DNA of 64,000 bases from Sulfitobacter sp. F26169L (GTDB taxonomy: Bacteria; Pseudomonadota; Alphaproteobacteria; Rhodobacterales; Rhodobacteraceae): contig NZ_JAPMLP010000002.1 of assembly GCF_026410285.1 (NCBI RefSeq), positions 69,501-133,500 of the forward strand, in the 5' to 3' direction. The notes under the pieces are model-generated. The model was not told the origin of the DNA. It was given only the letters and a program-made list of their open reading frames with translations, and did no database searches. The translations under genes and the position numbers were made by a program. Below, piece after piece: positions 1 to 7,929 of this stretch. Position 1 is the stretch's first letter. Every line of letters starts with the position of its first letter.

Positions 1-2
1 CC

Positions 3-401
3 GACGTCGCCCAACTTCTCGCCAATGCCCAAGCCGTGGCTGATAACCCGGACGCCGATGTAGCGGAAATCGAGACGATGGTGGTCGAGACCGTTTCGGC
101 CTTCGAGGCGCGCCTGCAACACCACTTTGCCCGCGGCCCGTTTTTTGTGAAACTTCGCAACAAACTGGCGGCGGACGGGCGTACCGACCTCGCCCAGACT
201 GTCTACCACTACTACCTCGCGGCGAATGTGCTGAAACACGGCGGCGGCAAGAGCCTGCGAGAGCTGGAAAAGATCGAGCCCGCCCCGTTCACATTACAGG
301 ATGAAGAGGGCAAGGCGTTGGTTGATGTAACAGCAGATAAGTTCTTGGGTGGGCTGGTCGAAGTGCTGAGCGATGCGCACGAAGCTCTGAATATGTCGTG
401 A
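3..401 (+). CDS. C-terminal part of an unrecognised protein
   Basis: The frame is open from the left edge of the window to a TGA at 399-401, so at least the last 132 residues are present and the true start lies outside. A GTG at 36 could be read as a start, but the open frame upstream argues for a longer gene. The visible part is soluble, mostly helical-looking and acidic, without Cys motifs, membrane segments or any signature I recognise. It is followed by the convergent MscS gene, whose stop lies 37 bases away. Function is not assigned. Confidence 0.6.
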   Translation, partial: DVAQLLANAQAVADNPDADVAEIETMVVETVSAFEARLQHHFARGPFFVKLRNKLAADGRTDLAQTVYHYYLAANVLKHGGGKSLRELEKIEPAPFTLQDEEGKALVDVTADKFLGGLVEVLSDAHEALNMS

Positions 402-437
402 ACAGCTAACCGAAGAAGTCGCGCTCTAGCTCTTCTT

Positions 438-1409
438 TCAGTCAGATACCGATTTCTTTTCCCTAGCGCTCTCGCGGTCTTTTTCGCGGGCCGGCCTTGG
501 CACTTCGCCCTGGCCTGCAGGCCAACCTTCGCGTTGTTTCGCACGATCACCGTCGACTTCTTCGGTCTGGTCATGGAACAGGTGAACCTGCGTTGGATAC
601 GGCATATCGATGCCTTCTTGATCCAAGGCTTTGTACACCTCTTGCAGCACGCGCCCGAATGTATGGATCTGGCTTGCACGATCCGATTTGGTCCACCAGC
701 GCAAGCGGACGACATTCGCAAAATCACCGAGTTCGACAGGAATGGTCTCCGGGGCTGGATCACCTATCACCCCCTCGACGCCCGCACAGGCCTCCTCCAT
801 AATCTTGCGTGCTGCGTCCCAGTCATCGTTACAGCCGATGCCGATATCGTATTGCGAACGACGCACATCAAACGCTGTGTTCACAACGACGCTGTCTGTG
901 TAGATATCCGAGTTGGGTATGACGACACGGCGCCCATCGTATGTTTTTATTAGCGTTGCACGGGTTTCAATCTTTTCCACCGTTCCCTCGTGCCCGCCAG
1001 ACACGATCTGATCACCCACTTCAAATGGCTGGCGCAAAAGAATCAGAACACCGGCAAGCATGTTTTGCAGAATATCCTTGAAGGCAAAACCTATTGCAAC
1101 GGAACTGATGCCCAGGCCGGATATCAAATCACCGGGCGAAATCGTCGGGGCTACAATCGTAACTGCCAGCATGATACCGATGATTGTAACTGTCCAACGT
1201 ACCAGCGATCCGCCGACATCACCCAAACTGCCACGGCCCCGTGATTTGGCGCTGCGCCGGATCAATGCTCCGATGCCTTTGGCCAAAAACCAGAAGATTA
1301 TAACGACGACGACTGCCACCGCGAAGTTGGGTAACAGTTTGAACAAACCGTCTAACCACGTGTCAATTTTGTCGAATATAAGCCCGGGGTTTGCGTCGAC
1401 TTCTTCCAT
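438..1409 (-). CDS. MscS-family mechanosensitive ion channel, small type
   Basis: This 323-residue inner-membrane protein should open as a non-selective pore under membrane tension and release solutes on osmotic downshock. Hydrophobic segments lie at about residues 25-50 and 70-95, followed by a Gly/Ala-rich pore-helix region around 95-125 (GLGISSVAIGFAFKD) and the MscS beta domain with the PFEVGDQI and VVIPNSD motifs. The last 45 residues are highly charged (Lys/Arg/Glu) and look like a disordered cytoplasmic tail. The gene is divergent from pnp and convergent with the partial gene at the window edge. A second, larger MscS homologue lies at 43116-44447. Confidence 0.9.
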   Translation of the reverse strand: MEEVDANPGLIFDKIDTWLDGLFKLLPNFAVAVVVVIIFWFLAKGIGALIRRSAKSRGRGSLGDVGGSLVRWTVTIIGIMLAVTIVAPTISPGDLISGLGISSVAIGFAFKDILQNMLAGVLILLRQPFEVGDQIVSGGHEGTVEKIETRATLIKTYDGRRVVIPNSDIYTDSVVVNTAFDVRRSQYDIGIGCNDDWDAARKIMEEACAGVEGVIGDPAPETIPVELGDFANVVRLRWWTKSDRASQIHTFGRVLQEVYKALDQEGIDMPYPTQVHLFHDQTEEVDGDRAKQREGWPAGQGEVPRPAREKDRESAREKKSVSD

Positions 1410-1575
1410 CGGGATTCCTTGTAAAATTTTGGAACCAACCCGTCAAAACAGTGATTGGTTCCGCGATTGCCTATGTCTTGTGCATTCCCTTCCCATCTCC
1501 GCTCACTTCCTGTACACGCCGATCATCGATGCGCCTGCATTCGGACCCTGATGCAAGCGTTACAAAACAGGGGTC

Positions 1576-1612
1576 AGAGGGAATACGCCCTCTATGCAAT
1601 GGCTAATGAGCC
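1576..1612 (+). promoter_or_regulatory. Hairpins in the pnp leader
   Basis: Just upstream of pnp the transcript can form a perfect 6-bp hairpin (AGAGGG 1576-1581 with CCCTCT 1588-1593, loop of 6). A 4-bp hairpin follows (GGCT 1601-1604 with AGCC 1609-1612), ending next to the ribosome binding site. In E. coli a stem-loop in the pnp leader is cut by RNase III and lets PNPase repress its own mRNA; a similar role here is inference from position only. Confidence 0.35.
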
Positions 1613-1627
1613 AACAAGGAAACGATG

Positions 1628-3760
1628 ATGTTTAACGAAGTTAAGAAATCCATGCAGTGGGGCGAAGAAACGCTGACACTGGAAACAGGGAAAGTTGCGC
1701 GCCAAGCCGACGGTTCCGTCATCGCCACATACGGCGAGACATCCGTGATGGCGAACGTAACGTTCGCACGCAAGCAAAAGCCCGGTCAGGACTTTTTCCC
1801 GCTGACTGTCCACTACAACGAGAAATATTACGCTGCGGGTAAAATCCCCGGTGGTTTTTTCAAGCGCGAAGCACGCCCCACCGAAAAAGAAACACTGACA
1901 AGCCGTCTGATTGACCGTCCGATCCGTCCGCTGTTCGTTCCCGGCTTCAAGAACGAAGTTCTGGTGATGTGTACTGTTCTGAGCCACGATCTGGTGAACG
2001 ATCCCGACATGGTTGCGATGATCGCTGCCTCTGCTGCGCTGACCATTTCCGGCGCGCCGTTTATGGGCCCGATTGCCGCCTGCCGCGTGGGCTTTGAGGG
2101 TGGCGAATACATCCTGAACCCCGAAATCGACGATATGCAGGACCTGCGCCTGAACCCCGATCAGCGTCTTGATCTGGTTGTTGCCGGTACAAAAGATGCC
2201 GTGATGATGGTTGAATCCGAAGCATACGAACTTTCGGAAGAAGAAATGCTGGGTGCGGTGAAATTTGCGCATGAGCAGATCCAGCCGGTCATCGACCTGA
2301 TCATCGATCTTGCAGAAACCGCCGCGAAAGAGCCGTTTGATTTCCAGCCAGTCGATTATTCCGAATTGTCCGCCGCCGTAAAGAAAGCGGGCGAAGAAGA
2401 AATGCGCAAGGCATTTGCCATCGGTGACAAGCAAGAGCGTACCGCCGCTGTGGCTGCCGCCCGTGAAACCATCATGGCAGCGCTGAACGAAGAACAGCTA
2501 GAAGATGCAAACCTCGGCTCCGCGATCAAAGGCCTTGAAGCGTCGATCCTGCGCGGTGACGTGGTGAAGACCGGCAAGCGTATCGATGGTCGCAAAACCG
2601 ACGAAATTCGCGACATCGTGTCCGAAACCGGCATCCTGCCCCGCACGCACGGCTCTGCCCTGTTCACACGCGGCGAAACGCAAGGTCTGGTTGTGACCAC
2701 GCTGGGCACCGGCGACGACGAGCAGTTCATCGACGCGCTGCACGGAAACTTCAAATCGAACTTCCTGCTGCACTACAACTTCCCCCCCTACTCGGTTGGT
2801 GAAGTCGGTCGTGTGGGCCCTCCAGGTCGCCGCGAAATCGGTCACGGCAAACTTGCATGGCGCGCCCTTCAGGCCGTTCTGCCTGCCGCGACAGACTTCC
2901 CTTACACCATTCGTCTGGTGTCGGAGATCACTGAATCCAACGGCTCCTCCTCCATGGCGTCCGTTTGTGGTGGCTCCCTGTCGATGATGGATGCGGGCGT
3001 ACCGCTTAAATCCGCCGTTGCAGGTGTTGCCATGGGTCTGATCCTCGAAGAGGACGGCTCCTACGCGATCCTGTCCGATATTCTGGGTGACGAAGATCAC
3101 CTCGGCGATATGGACTTCAAGGTTGCGGGTACCGAAGCGGGTATCACCTCCTTGCAGATGGACATCAAAGTCGCTGGCATCACGCCCGAAATCATGGAAA
3201 AAGCACTGGCTCAGGCCAAGGCTGGCCGTTTGCATATTTTGGGCGAAATGGCGAAGGCCATCACCGGCGCGCAGGAGTTCTCTGTTCACGCGCCACGCAT
3301 CGAAACCATGCAGATCCCAACGGATAAGATCCGCGAAGTCATCGGTTCCGGTGGTAAGGTCATCCGCGAAATCGTCGAAGTATCCGGCGCTAAGGTAGAT
3401 ATCAACGACGAAGGCATCATCAAGATCGCATCGCCCAACGGCGACTCGATCAAAAAAGCCTACGACATGATCCACTCCATCGTAGCCGAGCCGGAAGAAG
3501 GCATGGTTTACACCGGAACGGTTGTCAAAATCGTCGACTTCGGTGCCTTCGTGAACTTCTTTGGCAAGCGCGACGGTCTGGTGCATGTATCCCAGATCGA
3601 AAACCGCCGCCTGAACCATCCTTCCGATGTTCTGAAAGAAGGTCAGGAAGTGAAAGTGAAGCTTTTGGGCTTTGACGATCGCGGCAAGGTCCGTCTGTCC
3701 ATGAAAGTGGTCGATCAGGAAACTGGTGAAGAAATTAAGGAAGAAAAAGCAGAAGAATAA
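1628..3760 (+). CDS. pnp: Polyribonucleotide nucleotidyltransferase (PNPase)
   Basis: PNPase degrades RNA 3' to 5' by phosphorolysis and is a trimer in the RNA degradosome. All family domains are present in order: first RNase PH domain (about 10-145), helical linker (about 240-320), second RNase PH domain (about 325-460), KH domain around 550-610 ([13 protein letters not shown]) and S1 domain around 620-690. Length (710 aa) is normal. Two adjacent ATGs exist at 1625 and 1628; the AGGA at 1617-1620 sits 7 bases from 1628 and only 4 from 1625, so the second is preferred. The usual neighbour rpsO is not in the window. A strong terminator follows the stop. Confidence 0.98.
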   Translation: MFNEVKKSMQWGEETLTLETGKVARQADGSVIATYGETSVMANVTFARKQKPGQDFFPLTVHYNEKYYAAGKIPGGFFKREARPTEKETLTSRLIDRPIRPLFVPGFKNEVLVMCTVLSHDLVNDPDMVAMIAASAALTISGAPFMGPIAACRVGFEGGEYILNPEIDDMQDLRLNPDQRLDLVVAGTKDAVMMVESEAYELSEEEMLGAVKFAHEQIQPVIDLIIDLAETAAKEPFDFQPVDYSELSAAVKKAGEEEMRKAFAIGDKQERTAAVAAARETIMAALNEEQLEDANLGSAIKGLEASILRGDVVKTGKRIDGRKTDEIRDIVSETGILPRTHGSALFTRGETQGLVVTTLGTGDDEQFIDALHGNFKSNFLLHYNFPPYSVGEVGRVGPPGRREIGHGKLAWRALQAVLPAATDFPYTIRLVSEITESNGSSSMASVCGGSLSMMDAGVPLKSAVAGVAMGLILEEDGSYAILSDILGDEDHLGDMDFKVAGTEAGITSLQMDIKVAGITPEIMEKALAQAKAGRLHILGEMAKAITGAQEFSVHAPRIETMQIPTDKIREVIGSGGKVIREIVEVSGAKVDINDEGIIKIASPNGDSIKKAYDMIHSIVAEPEEGMVYTGTVVKIVDFGAFVNFFGKRDGLVHVSQIENRRLNHPSDVLKEGQEVKVKLLGFDDRGKVRLSMKVVDQETGEEIKEEKAEE

Positions 3761-3785
3761 CTCTGTTTAATATCTGAACACTGCG

Positions 3786-3817
3786 GGGCTCCTATGGAAA
3801 CATAGGGGCCCTTTTTT
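3786..3817 (+). terminator. Rho-independent terminator of pnp
   Basis: An 11-bp stem (3786-3796 with 3801-3811, one G-U pair) is closed by a GAAA tetraloop and followed directly by six T residues at 3812-3817. It lies 25 bases after the pnp stop, a textbook intrinsic terminator. Confidence 0.92.
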
Positions 3818-4050
3818 CGTTTTCTGATAATAGGTCAGAAAAATCGGCTGTAACGCCCCCACTGTAGGGGTACGAAGCTTTTGAAGCTTCTTGTAATTTT
3901 GCAATCACCCTTCAATTTATTGCCGACCTGAACCTACTAGAGCGCTACGGAATAAACAGTCGGGTAAGGTTAACCGGACTCACTATTTCGGAACCTTTCC
4001 ATTACCATAAACATTGTTTTGTAGAATCACATTTAATTGGAGACACTGCC
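3818..4050. other. Intergenic stretch with a HindIII-like palindrome
   Basis: Between the pnp terminator and the L,D-transpeptidase gene I see no coding frame. It contains an inverted repeat with 7-bp perfect arms (GAAGCTT 3874-3880, AAGCTTC 3884-3890), a short CCCC/GGGG hairpin (3857-3870), an 8-bp palindrome GGTTAACC (3969-3976), and a GAATC site near 4023. The promoter of the downstream gene must be here, but I cannot place it with confidence. Confidence 0.4.
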
Positions 4051-4611
4051 ATGTCACTAATAGATCGCCGGACCCTTTTACTGACTGGTGCCGCCGCAAC
4101 CATGGCTGGCCCTGCATTTTCAGCAACAAGTACCTATCAGGTTCCAAACCACCTGCAGCCGCGGATTGTCGACATCCGCGATCGGTTTCGCCCGAATGAG
4201 ATCCACGTAGATCCAGGACAATTTGCTTTGTACTGGACCCTGCCTGATGGAAAAGCGATCCGCTATTCCGTCGGCATTGGTACTGCCGGACGCTATAAGT
4301 CCGGAACATTCCGTATTCGCCGCAAAGCTGAATGGCCAAGTTGGACACCAACTAAGGCGATGATACGGCGGGAGCCTCATATCTACGCCAAACATGCTTC
4401 TGGCATGAAAGGCGGCGGCATGAACCCTCTGGGTGCCAGAGCGCTGTATCTCTATCGCGGCGATCGCGACACCTATCTGCGTATCCACGGCACGCCTAAA
4501 CCGCAGACAGTAGCAGCCCGCGTGTCCAACGGTTGCGTGCGCATGATCAACGCGCATGTGATTGATTTGTATGACCGCGTACCAAATGGTACCCGCGTGG
4601 TTTTGCACTAA
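4051..4611 (+). CDS. Exported L,D-transpeptidase (YkuD/ErfK family)
   Basis: The protein (186 aa) should act in the periplasm, forming 3-3 peptidoglycan cross-links or attaching proteins to peptidoglycan. The N-terminus has a Tat-like signal (DRRTLLLTGAAA) with likely cleavage near residue 25. The YkuD domain fills the rest, with the catalytic signature intact: His146 (RIHGTP) and the SNGCVRM block with Cys162 and Arg164. An upstream GGAG stands 9 bases before the ATG. It is a single-gene unit between two terminators. A second, distinct YkuD protein lies at 34225-34719. Confidence 0.92.
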   Translation: MSLIDRRTLLLTGAAATMAGPAFSATSTYQVPNHLQPRIVDIRDRFRPNEIHVDPGQFALYWTLPDGKAIRYSVGIGTAGRYKSGTFRIRRKAEWPSWTPTKAMIRREPHIYAKHASGMKGGGMNPLGARALYLYRGDRDTYLRIHGTPKPQTVAARVSNGCVRMINAHVIDLYDRVPNGTRVVLH

Positions 4612-4627
4612 GTCCCGGTACTTATGT

Positions 4628-4665
4628 AAAAAATGCCCCGCCATAACAGCGGGGCATTTTGCTTT
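4628..4665. terminator. Bidirectional intrinsic terminator
   Basis: A perfect 12-bp inverted repeat (4630-4641 with 4649-4660, loop of 7) separates the convergent L,D-transpeptidase and peroxiredoxin genes. Read on the minus strand it is followed by six U residues (4633-4628). On the plus strand it is followed by TTTTGCTTTT, so it can serve both genes. Confidence 0.9.
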
Positions 4666-4681
4666 TAAGGGGAGCGATAAC

Positions 4682-5335
4682 TTAAGCAGGAAGCTTGGTT
4701 GTCCGCAGGTATGGAAGAACAGTCTTGAACTCGCCGAATTTCGCTGTGGCATCCTCATCGGATACGCTGGTCGGGATGATGACATCATCGCCAACATTCC
4801 AGTTTGCCGGCGTTGCTACCCCCTGCTTGGTTGACGTCTGCAATCCGTCCAGCGCACGCAGCACCTCGGCAAAGTTACGCCCGACGGTCATTGGGTAAGT
4901 CATTGACAGTTTAAGCTGCTTGTCCGGCCCGATAATAAATACGGAGCGCACCGTCGCGCTATCCGCTGGCGTGCGGCCGTCGGGCAGATAAGCTTCTGCT
5001 GGCAGCATATTGAACGCTTTGGACAGCTCGAGATCTTCATCCGCGATGATCGGGAATCCGGCCTTCGCCTCCGCAACCGCTTCAATATCGCCTTTCCACT
5101 TTTTATGGTCTTCAACACCATCGACAGACACGCCAATCACCTTGGTGCCACGTTTTTCCCATTCTTCAGCCAGTTGAGCGACTGCGCCAAACTCTGTTGT
5201 GCAAACAGGGGTAAAATCTTTGGGGTGGGAAAACAGGATAGCCCAGCTGTCGCCAACAAATTCATGAAGAGTGAATGTTCCCTGATCGGTTTCGACCTTC
5301 AGATCTGGGATCGTTTCATTGATGCGCAAGCTCAT
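4682..5335 (-). CDS. 1-Cys peroxiredoxin (Prx6 type)
   Basis: The enzyme reduces hydrogen peroxide and organic peroxides in the cytosol through a single peroxidatic cysteine. Cys45 sits in the PVCTTE motif and is the only cysteine in the 217-residue protein, and the long C-terminal extension (about 160-217) is typical of the Prx6 group; resolution therefore needs an external thiol such as glutathione. The start is preceded by GGAG at a good distance. It is monocistronic, with the shared terminator downstream. I could not identify an OxyR-type operator in the upstream region. Confidence 0.95.
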   Translation of the reverse strand: MSLRINETIPDLKVETDQGTFTLHEFVGDSWAILFSHPKDFTPVCTTEFGAVAQLAEEWEKRGTKVIGVSVDGVEDHKKWKGDIEAVAEAKAGFPIIADEDLELSKAFNMLPAEAYLPDGRTPADSATVRSVFIIGPDKQLKLSMTYPMTVGRNFAEVLRALDGLQTSTKQGVATPANWNVGDDVIIPTSVSDEDATAKFGEFKTVLPYLRTTKLPA

Positions 5336-5625
5336 TTTATTTACTCCATTGTTATGTTTGCCAAGACCTACTTAACTATTCGCGCCCTGAATTCCATACC
5401 ATCTCTCAGGTATCGCGGCGCAATGACACACCATCCTAGCCGCTACATTCGAAGGATCAAATGTTACTGTTTCACCGCCACCCAAAGAAAGTTGTAGGCA
5501 ACCAACTAGAATGAACACACATTCTCAGAGTGATCCTCGGCGATTGCGGCCGTTACACCGTCGCCGAGATCCTGCAGTGTGAAAACACGCTGCATGGTGA
5601 TTTTGACAAAAAGGGATGGGTGATC
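5336..5625. other. Sparse intergenic region with an inverted repeat
   Basis: No convincing gene is visible. The peroxiredoxin promoter should lie in the first 100 bases. An inverted repeat of 8 perfect bp (CTCGGCGA 5536-5543, TCGCCGAG 5561-5568), extendable by 3 bp across a one-base bulge, is embedded in a short open frame of about 35 codons after a GTG at 5530. That frame has coding-like codons but resembles nothing I know and may be a gene remnant. Confidence 0.35.
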
Positions 5626-5817
5626 TCAGAAATTTGATTTGCGGAAGAATTCAACCGTCGCGCGGGGCGGAGTCTTCTTATATTTCATGGGGCCGCTCAC
5701 CAATTTTCCACATCTCGTCAATTGAGCGATGAGAGCTAAGTGGTCGTAATATTCTGGGTTTTCGCTATTTCCCAGAAACGCTTTACCACTGTCACCGCAG
5801 CGCGCCTGACGTATCAA
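5626..5817 (-). CDS. Small open frame coupled to the pseudouridine synthase gene, unrecognised
   Basis: A 63-codon frame begins with a TTG that overlaps the stop of the upstream gene by 4 bases (TTGA), an arrangement suggesting translational coupling. The product would be basic and soluble with two cysteines and a Lys/Arg-rich C-terminal end. I recognise no family. It could equally be a spurious frame or the decayed end of a former gene, since the region next to it also looks degraded. Confidence 0.25.
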   Translation of the reverse strand: MIRQARCGDSGKAFLGNSENPEYYDHLALIAQLTRCGKLVSGPMKYKKTPPRATVEFFRKSNF

Positions 5818-6461
5818 AATGGCGCTTTGCTGCGGATCTTGGTGGACTGGCCCCCGTCGGGATGTTTGAAGCGGAGTTCTTCGGAATGTAGCATCATGCG
5901 TGGGTAATCACGTGCAAGTTCATGGGCATAAAACGGGTCCCCAAGAATTGGGTGGCCTAGGCTGAGCATGTGAACGCGTAGCTGATGGCTTCTCCCAGTG
6001 TGTGGCGTTAACCTCACGCGGGCTGTGTTTACTTCGGCTTTGATGACACGCCAATCTGTTTGAGCGGGCTTGCCGGTTTCAAGACACACCATCTGACGCG
6101 GACGGTTTGGCCAATCCACGATCAGCGGCAGATCTACCGTTCCTGTCTTCTGCGCTGGGATACCCCAAACACGGGCCACATATGTTTTCTTTGTCATGCG
6201 TTTTTCGAATTGCAGGCCCAGATGTCTTTGTGCGTGACGTGTCATCGCAAAGATCATCACACCTGATGTGTCGCGGTCCAGACGATGAACCAGCAGAGCA
6301 TCGGGAAAAGCAGCCTGCACGCGGGCCAGAAGACAATCGCCCAGTTCTGACCCTTTCCCGGGCACTGAGAGCAAGCCTGCGGGTTTATCTACCAAGATCA
6401 CTTCGTGATCGAGGTGCAGCACCTTCAACGGGTCTGTCGGTGGAGAATACGTTGCGTCCAT
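5814..6461 (-). CDS. RluA-family pseudouridine synthase
   Basis: The protein (215 aa from the preferred ATG at 6461) converts uridines in rRNA or tRNA to pseudouridine. The RluA signature HRLDRDTSG is at residues 59-67, with Asp62 as the expected catalytic residue, preceded by the VDKPAGLLSVPGKG block. There is no N-terminal S4 domain, so it resembles RluA rather than RluC/RluD. A frame extension upstream exists only from a TTG at 6512 and adds an unrelated leader, so the ATG is chosen. It is divergent from the SnoaL-like gene, 74 bases away. Confidence 0.9.
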   Translation of the reverse strand: MDATYSPPTDPLKVLHLDHEVILVDKPAGLLSVPGKGSELGDCLLARVQAAFPDALLVHRLDRDTSGVMIFAMTRHAQRHLGLQFEKRMTKKTYVARVWGIPAQKTGTVDLPLIVDWPNRPRQMVCLETGKPAQTDWRVIKAEVNTARVRLTPHTGRSHQLRVHMLSLGHPILGDPFYAHELARDYPRMMLHSEELRFKHPDGGQSTKIRSKAPF

Positions 6462-6535
6462 AAACGCTTCAGTCCCATGTGTGGGGTGGGTTTTCAACCC
6501 ATGCCGTGGCAAGCTTTCACAAACGGAGAACCAAA

Positions 6536-6946
6536 ATGCATCCTACAATTCAAAAATTTCACGACCTCGTTCTAGCCAATGATCACAGCGGCGTACCTGC
6601 GCTTATGGCCGATGACGTCAAATTCCGGCCACCCACATATTGGGCGACATGGAATGGCCGCGATGCTGTTGCTGCCGTTCTAGCGCACGTGAACGAAGTG
6701 TTTACCGATTTTGAGTACCGTCGCGTGATGGGCTCGGACAGCGACTGGGCATTGGAGTTTCAATGCAAGGTTGACGGTCTTGATTGTGTCGGCGTTGATC
6801 TGATCACCCTTAACGACGACGGGTTGATGCAAAATTTCGAGGTCGTGATGCGCCCGTATAAAACGATTGGCGCTTTGCGCGCCGCTATGAACGAGCGTGT
6901 TTCAAAGGATCCAGCGTTTCTAAAGCACAAATCCGCGCTAAGCTAA
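6536..6946 (+). CDS. SnoaL/NTF2-like protein
   Basis: This 136-residue protein has the composition of the nuclear transport factor 2-like cone fold: an N-terminal helix (HPTIQKFHDLVLANDHSG), a LMADDVKFRPP strand-turn, then YWATWNGRDAV and a beta-rich C-terminal half. Family members act as small isomerases, hydrolases or ligand-binding proteins; the sequence does not tell which. The start follows a GGAGAA at 6525-6530. The gene overlaps the convergent rarD by 9 bases at its 3' end. Confidence 0.75.
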   Translation: MHPTIQKFHDLVLANDHSGVPALMADDVKFRPPTYWATWNGRDAVAAVLAHVNEVFTDFEYRRVMGSDSDWALEFQCKVDGLDCVGVDLITLNDDGLMQNFEVVMRPYKTIGALRAAMNERVSKDPAFLKHKSALS

Positions 6947-7861
6947 CACTCGTTTTGTCCGCATCTGGCGCACCATTGAGACGGTATAAATTATCAGGGC
7001 CAACCAGATCAGTGGCAATGCAATCGCGCGCGCGCGACCGAAAGGCTCTCCAAAAATGAACACGGCATTCAGCAGTATCATCGTTGGGGCGATGTATTGC
7101 ATGATACCAATCGTGGACAGGCGCAACAGCTTTGCACCGTTTGCGTAAAACAACAGCGGCACGGCAGTCGCAACGCCGCACCCCAGAAGTAACCAAGTAT
7201 CACGCGCATTACCCGCCATGAAATGCGCCCCGCCTATATTGCCCATGTAAACTGCATAGGCCAACGCAGGAGGCAGCAGGATCAGCACCTCCATCAGAAA
7301 GCCCTGATTGGGACCGATGGGCAGGCTCTTTTTCGCGAGCGCGTAAAAGCCCCATGTCAGCATCATGCCGAAGGCCAGCCACGGTGTACGCTCGGCATCC
7401 AGCACCAGCACCAGCACCGCCACACCAGCCACGGCGACCGCAACCCATTGCGCGCGGTTCAGCCTTTCGCCCAGCAACAAAGCGGCGAGAAAAATGCTGA
7501 ACAGCGGGTTGATGTAGTATCCGATAGCGGCATCCAAAGCGTGGCCCGAGGTGATTGCATACACGTATATTCCCCAGTTCAGCGAGATCAGCGTAGCCGT
7601 TACGCAGCCCATGGCCAGCATACGCGGATTGCGAAATGCCTCGCGCAGGGTTGCTGTACGACCGAGCCAGATCAGCACCACGGCCGCGACCGGAACTGAC
7701 CAGATGACGCGATGTGCAATAACCTCTGCCGTTGGCATATGGCTGAGCATTTTCATGTAAAGTGGCAGGAAGCCCCACAGAAAATATGCGCTGCCTGCAA
7801 AAAACAAGCCCTGCGGGGTGTCCTGATTTGTTGTTGGTGTGCCAGCGTCCGGATTTCGCAT
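6938..7861 (-). CDS. rarD: RarD-type EamA permease
   Basis: An inner-membrane transporter of the drug/metabolite superfamily with about ten hydrophobic segments and two EamA repeats. The opening FAGSAYFLWGFLPLYMKML is characteristic of RarD (once linked to chloramphenicol sensitivity; its physiological substrate is unknown). The preferred start at 7861 gives 307 aa and is preceded by AGGAGAA. Upstream in-frame codons (to 7894) lack such a site. It converges on the SnoaL-like gene with overlapping stops. Confidence 0.9.
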   Translation of the reverse strand: MRNPDAGTPTTNQDTPQGLFFAGSAYFLWGFLPLYMKMLSHMPTAEVIAHRVIWSVPVAAVVLIWLGRTATLREAFRNPRMLAMGCVTATLISLNWGIYVYAITSGHALDAAIGYYINPLFSIFLAALLLGERLNRAQWVAVAVAGVAVLVLVLDAERTPWLAFGMMLTWGFYALAKKSLPIGPNQGFLMEVLILLPPALAYAVYMGNIGGAHFMAGNARDTWLLLGCGVATAVPLLFYANGAKLLRLSTIGIMQYIAPTMILLNAVFIFGEPFGRARAIALPLIWLALIIYTVSMVRQMRTKRVLA

Positions 7862-7929
7862 GAAAATTCTCCTACCCGCGCAGGGGTAGGACAAGTTGCA
7901 CGCTCCTTAAAGAGCTAAGATTGTACCCG

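Noticed and set aside
2498..3619. 373-codon open frame antisense to pnp
   Set aside because: It lies wholly within pnp, has no ribosome site, and its composition reflects the complement of biased codons. pnp is certain on the other strand.
3969..3976. GGTTAACC palindrome
   Set aside because: An 8-bp palindrome is expected by chance in a window of this size.
7397..7432. CAGCAC-type short tandem repeat
   Set aside because: It is inside rarD and encodes a Leu-Val run of a membrane helix; not an independent repeat.
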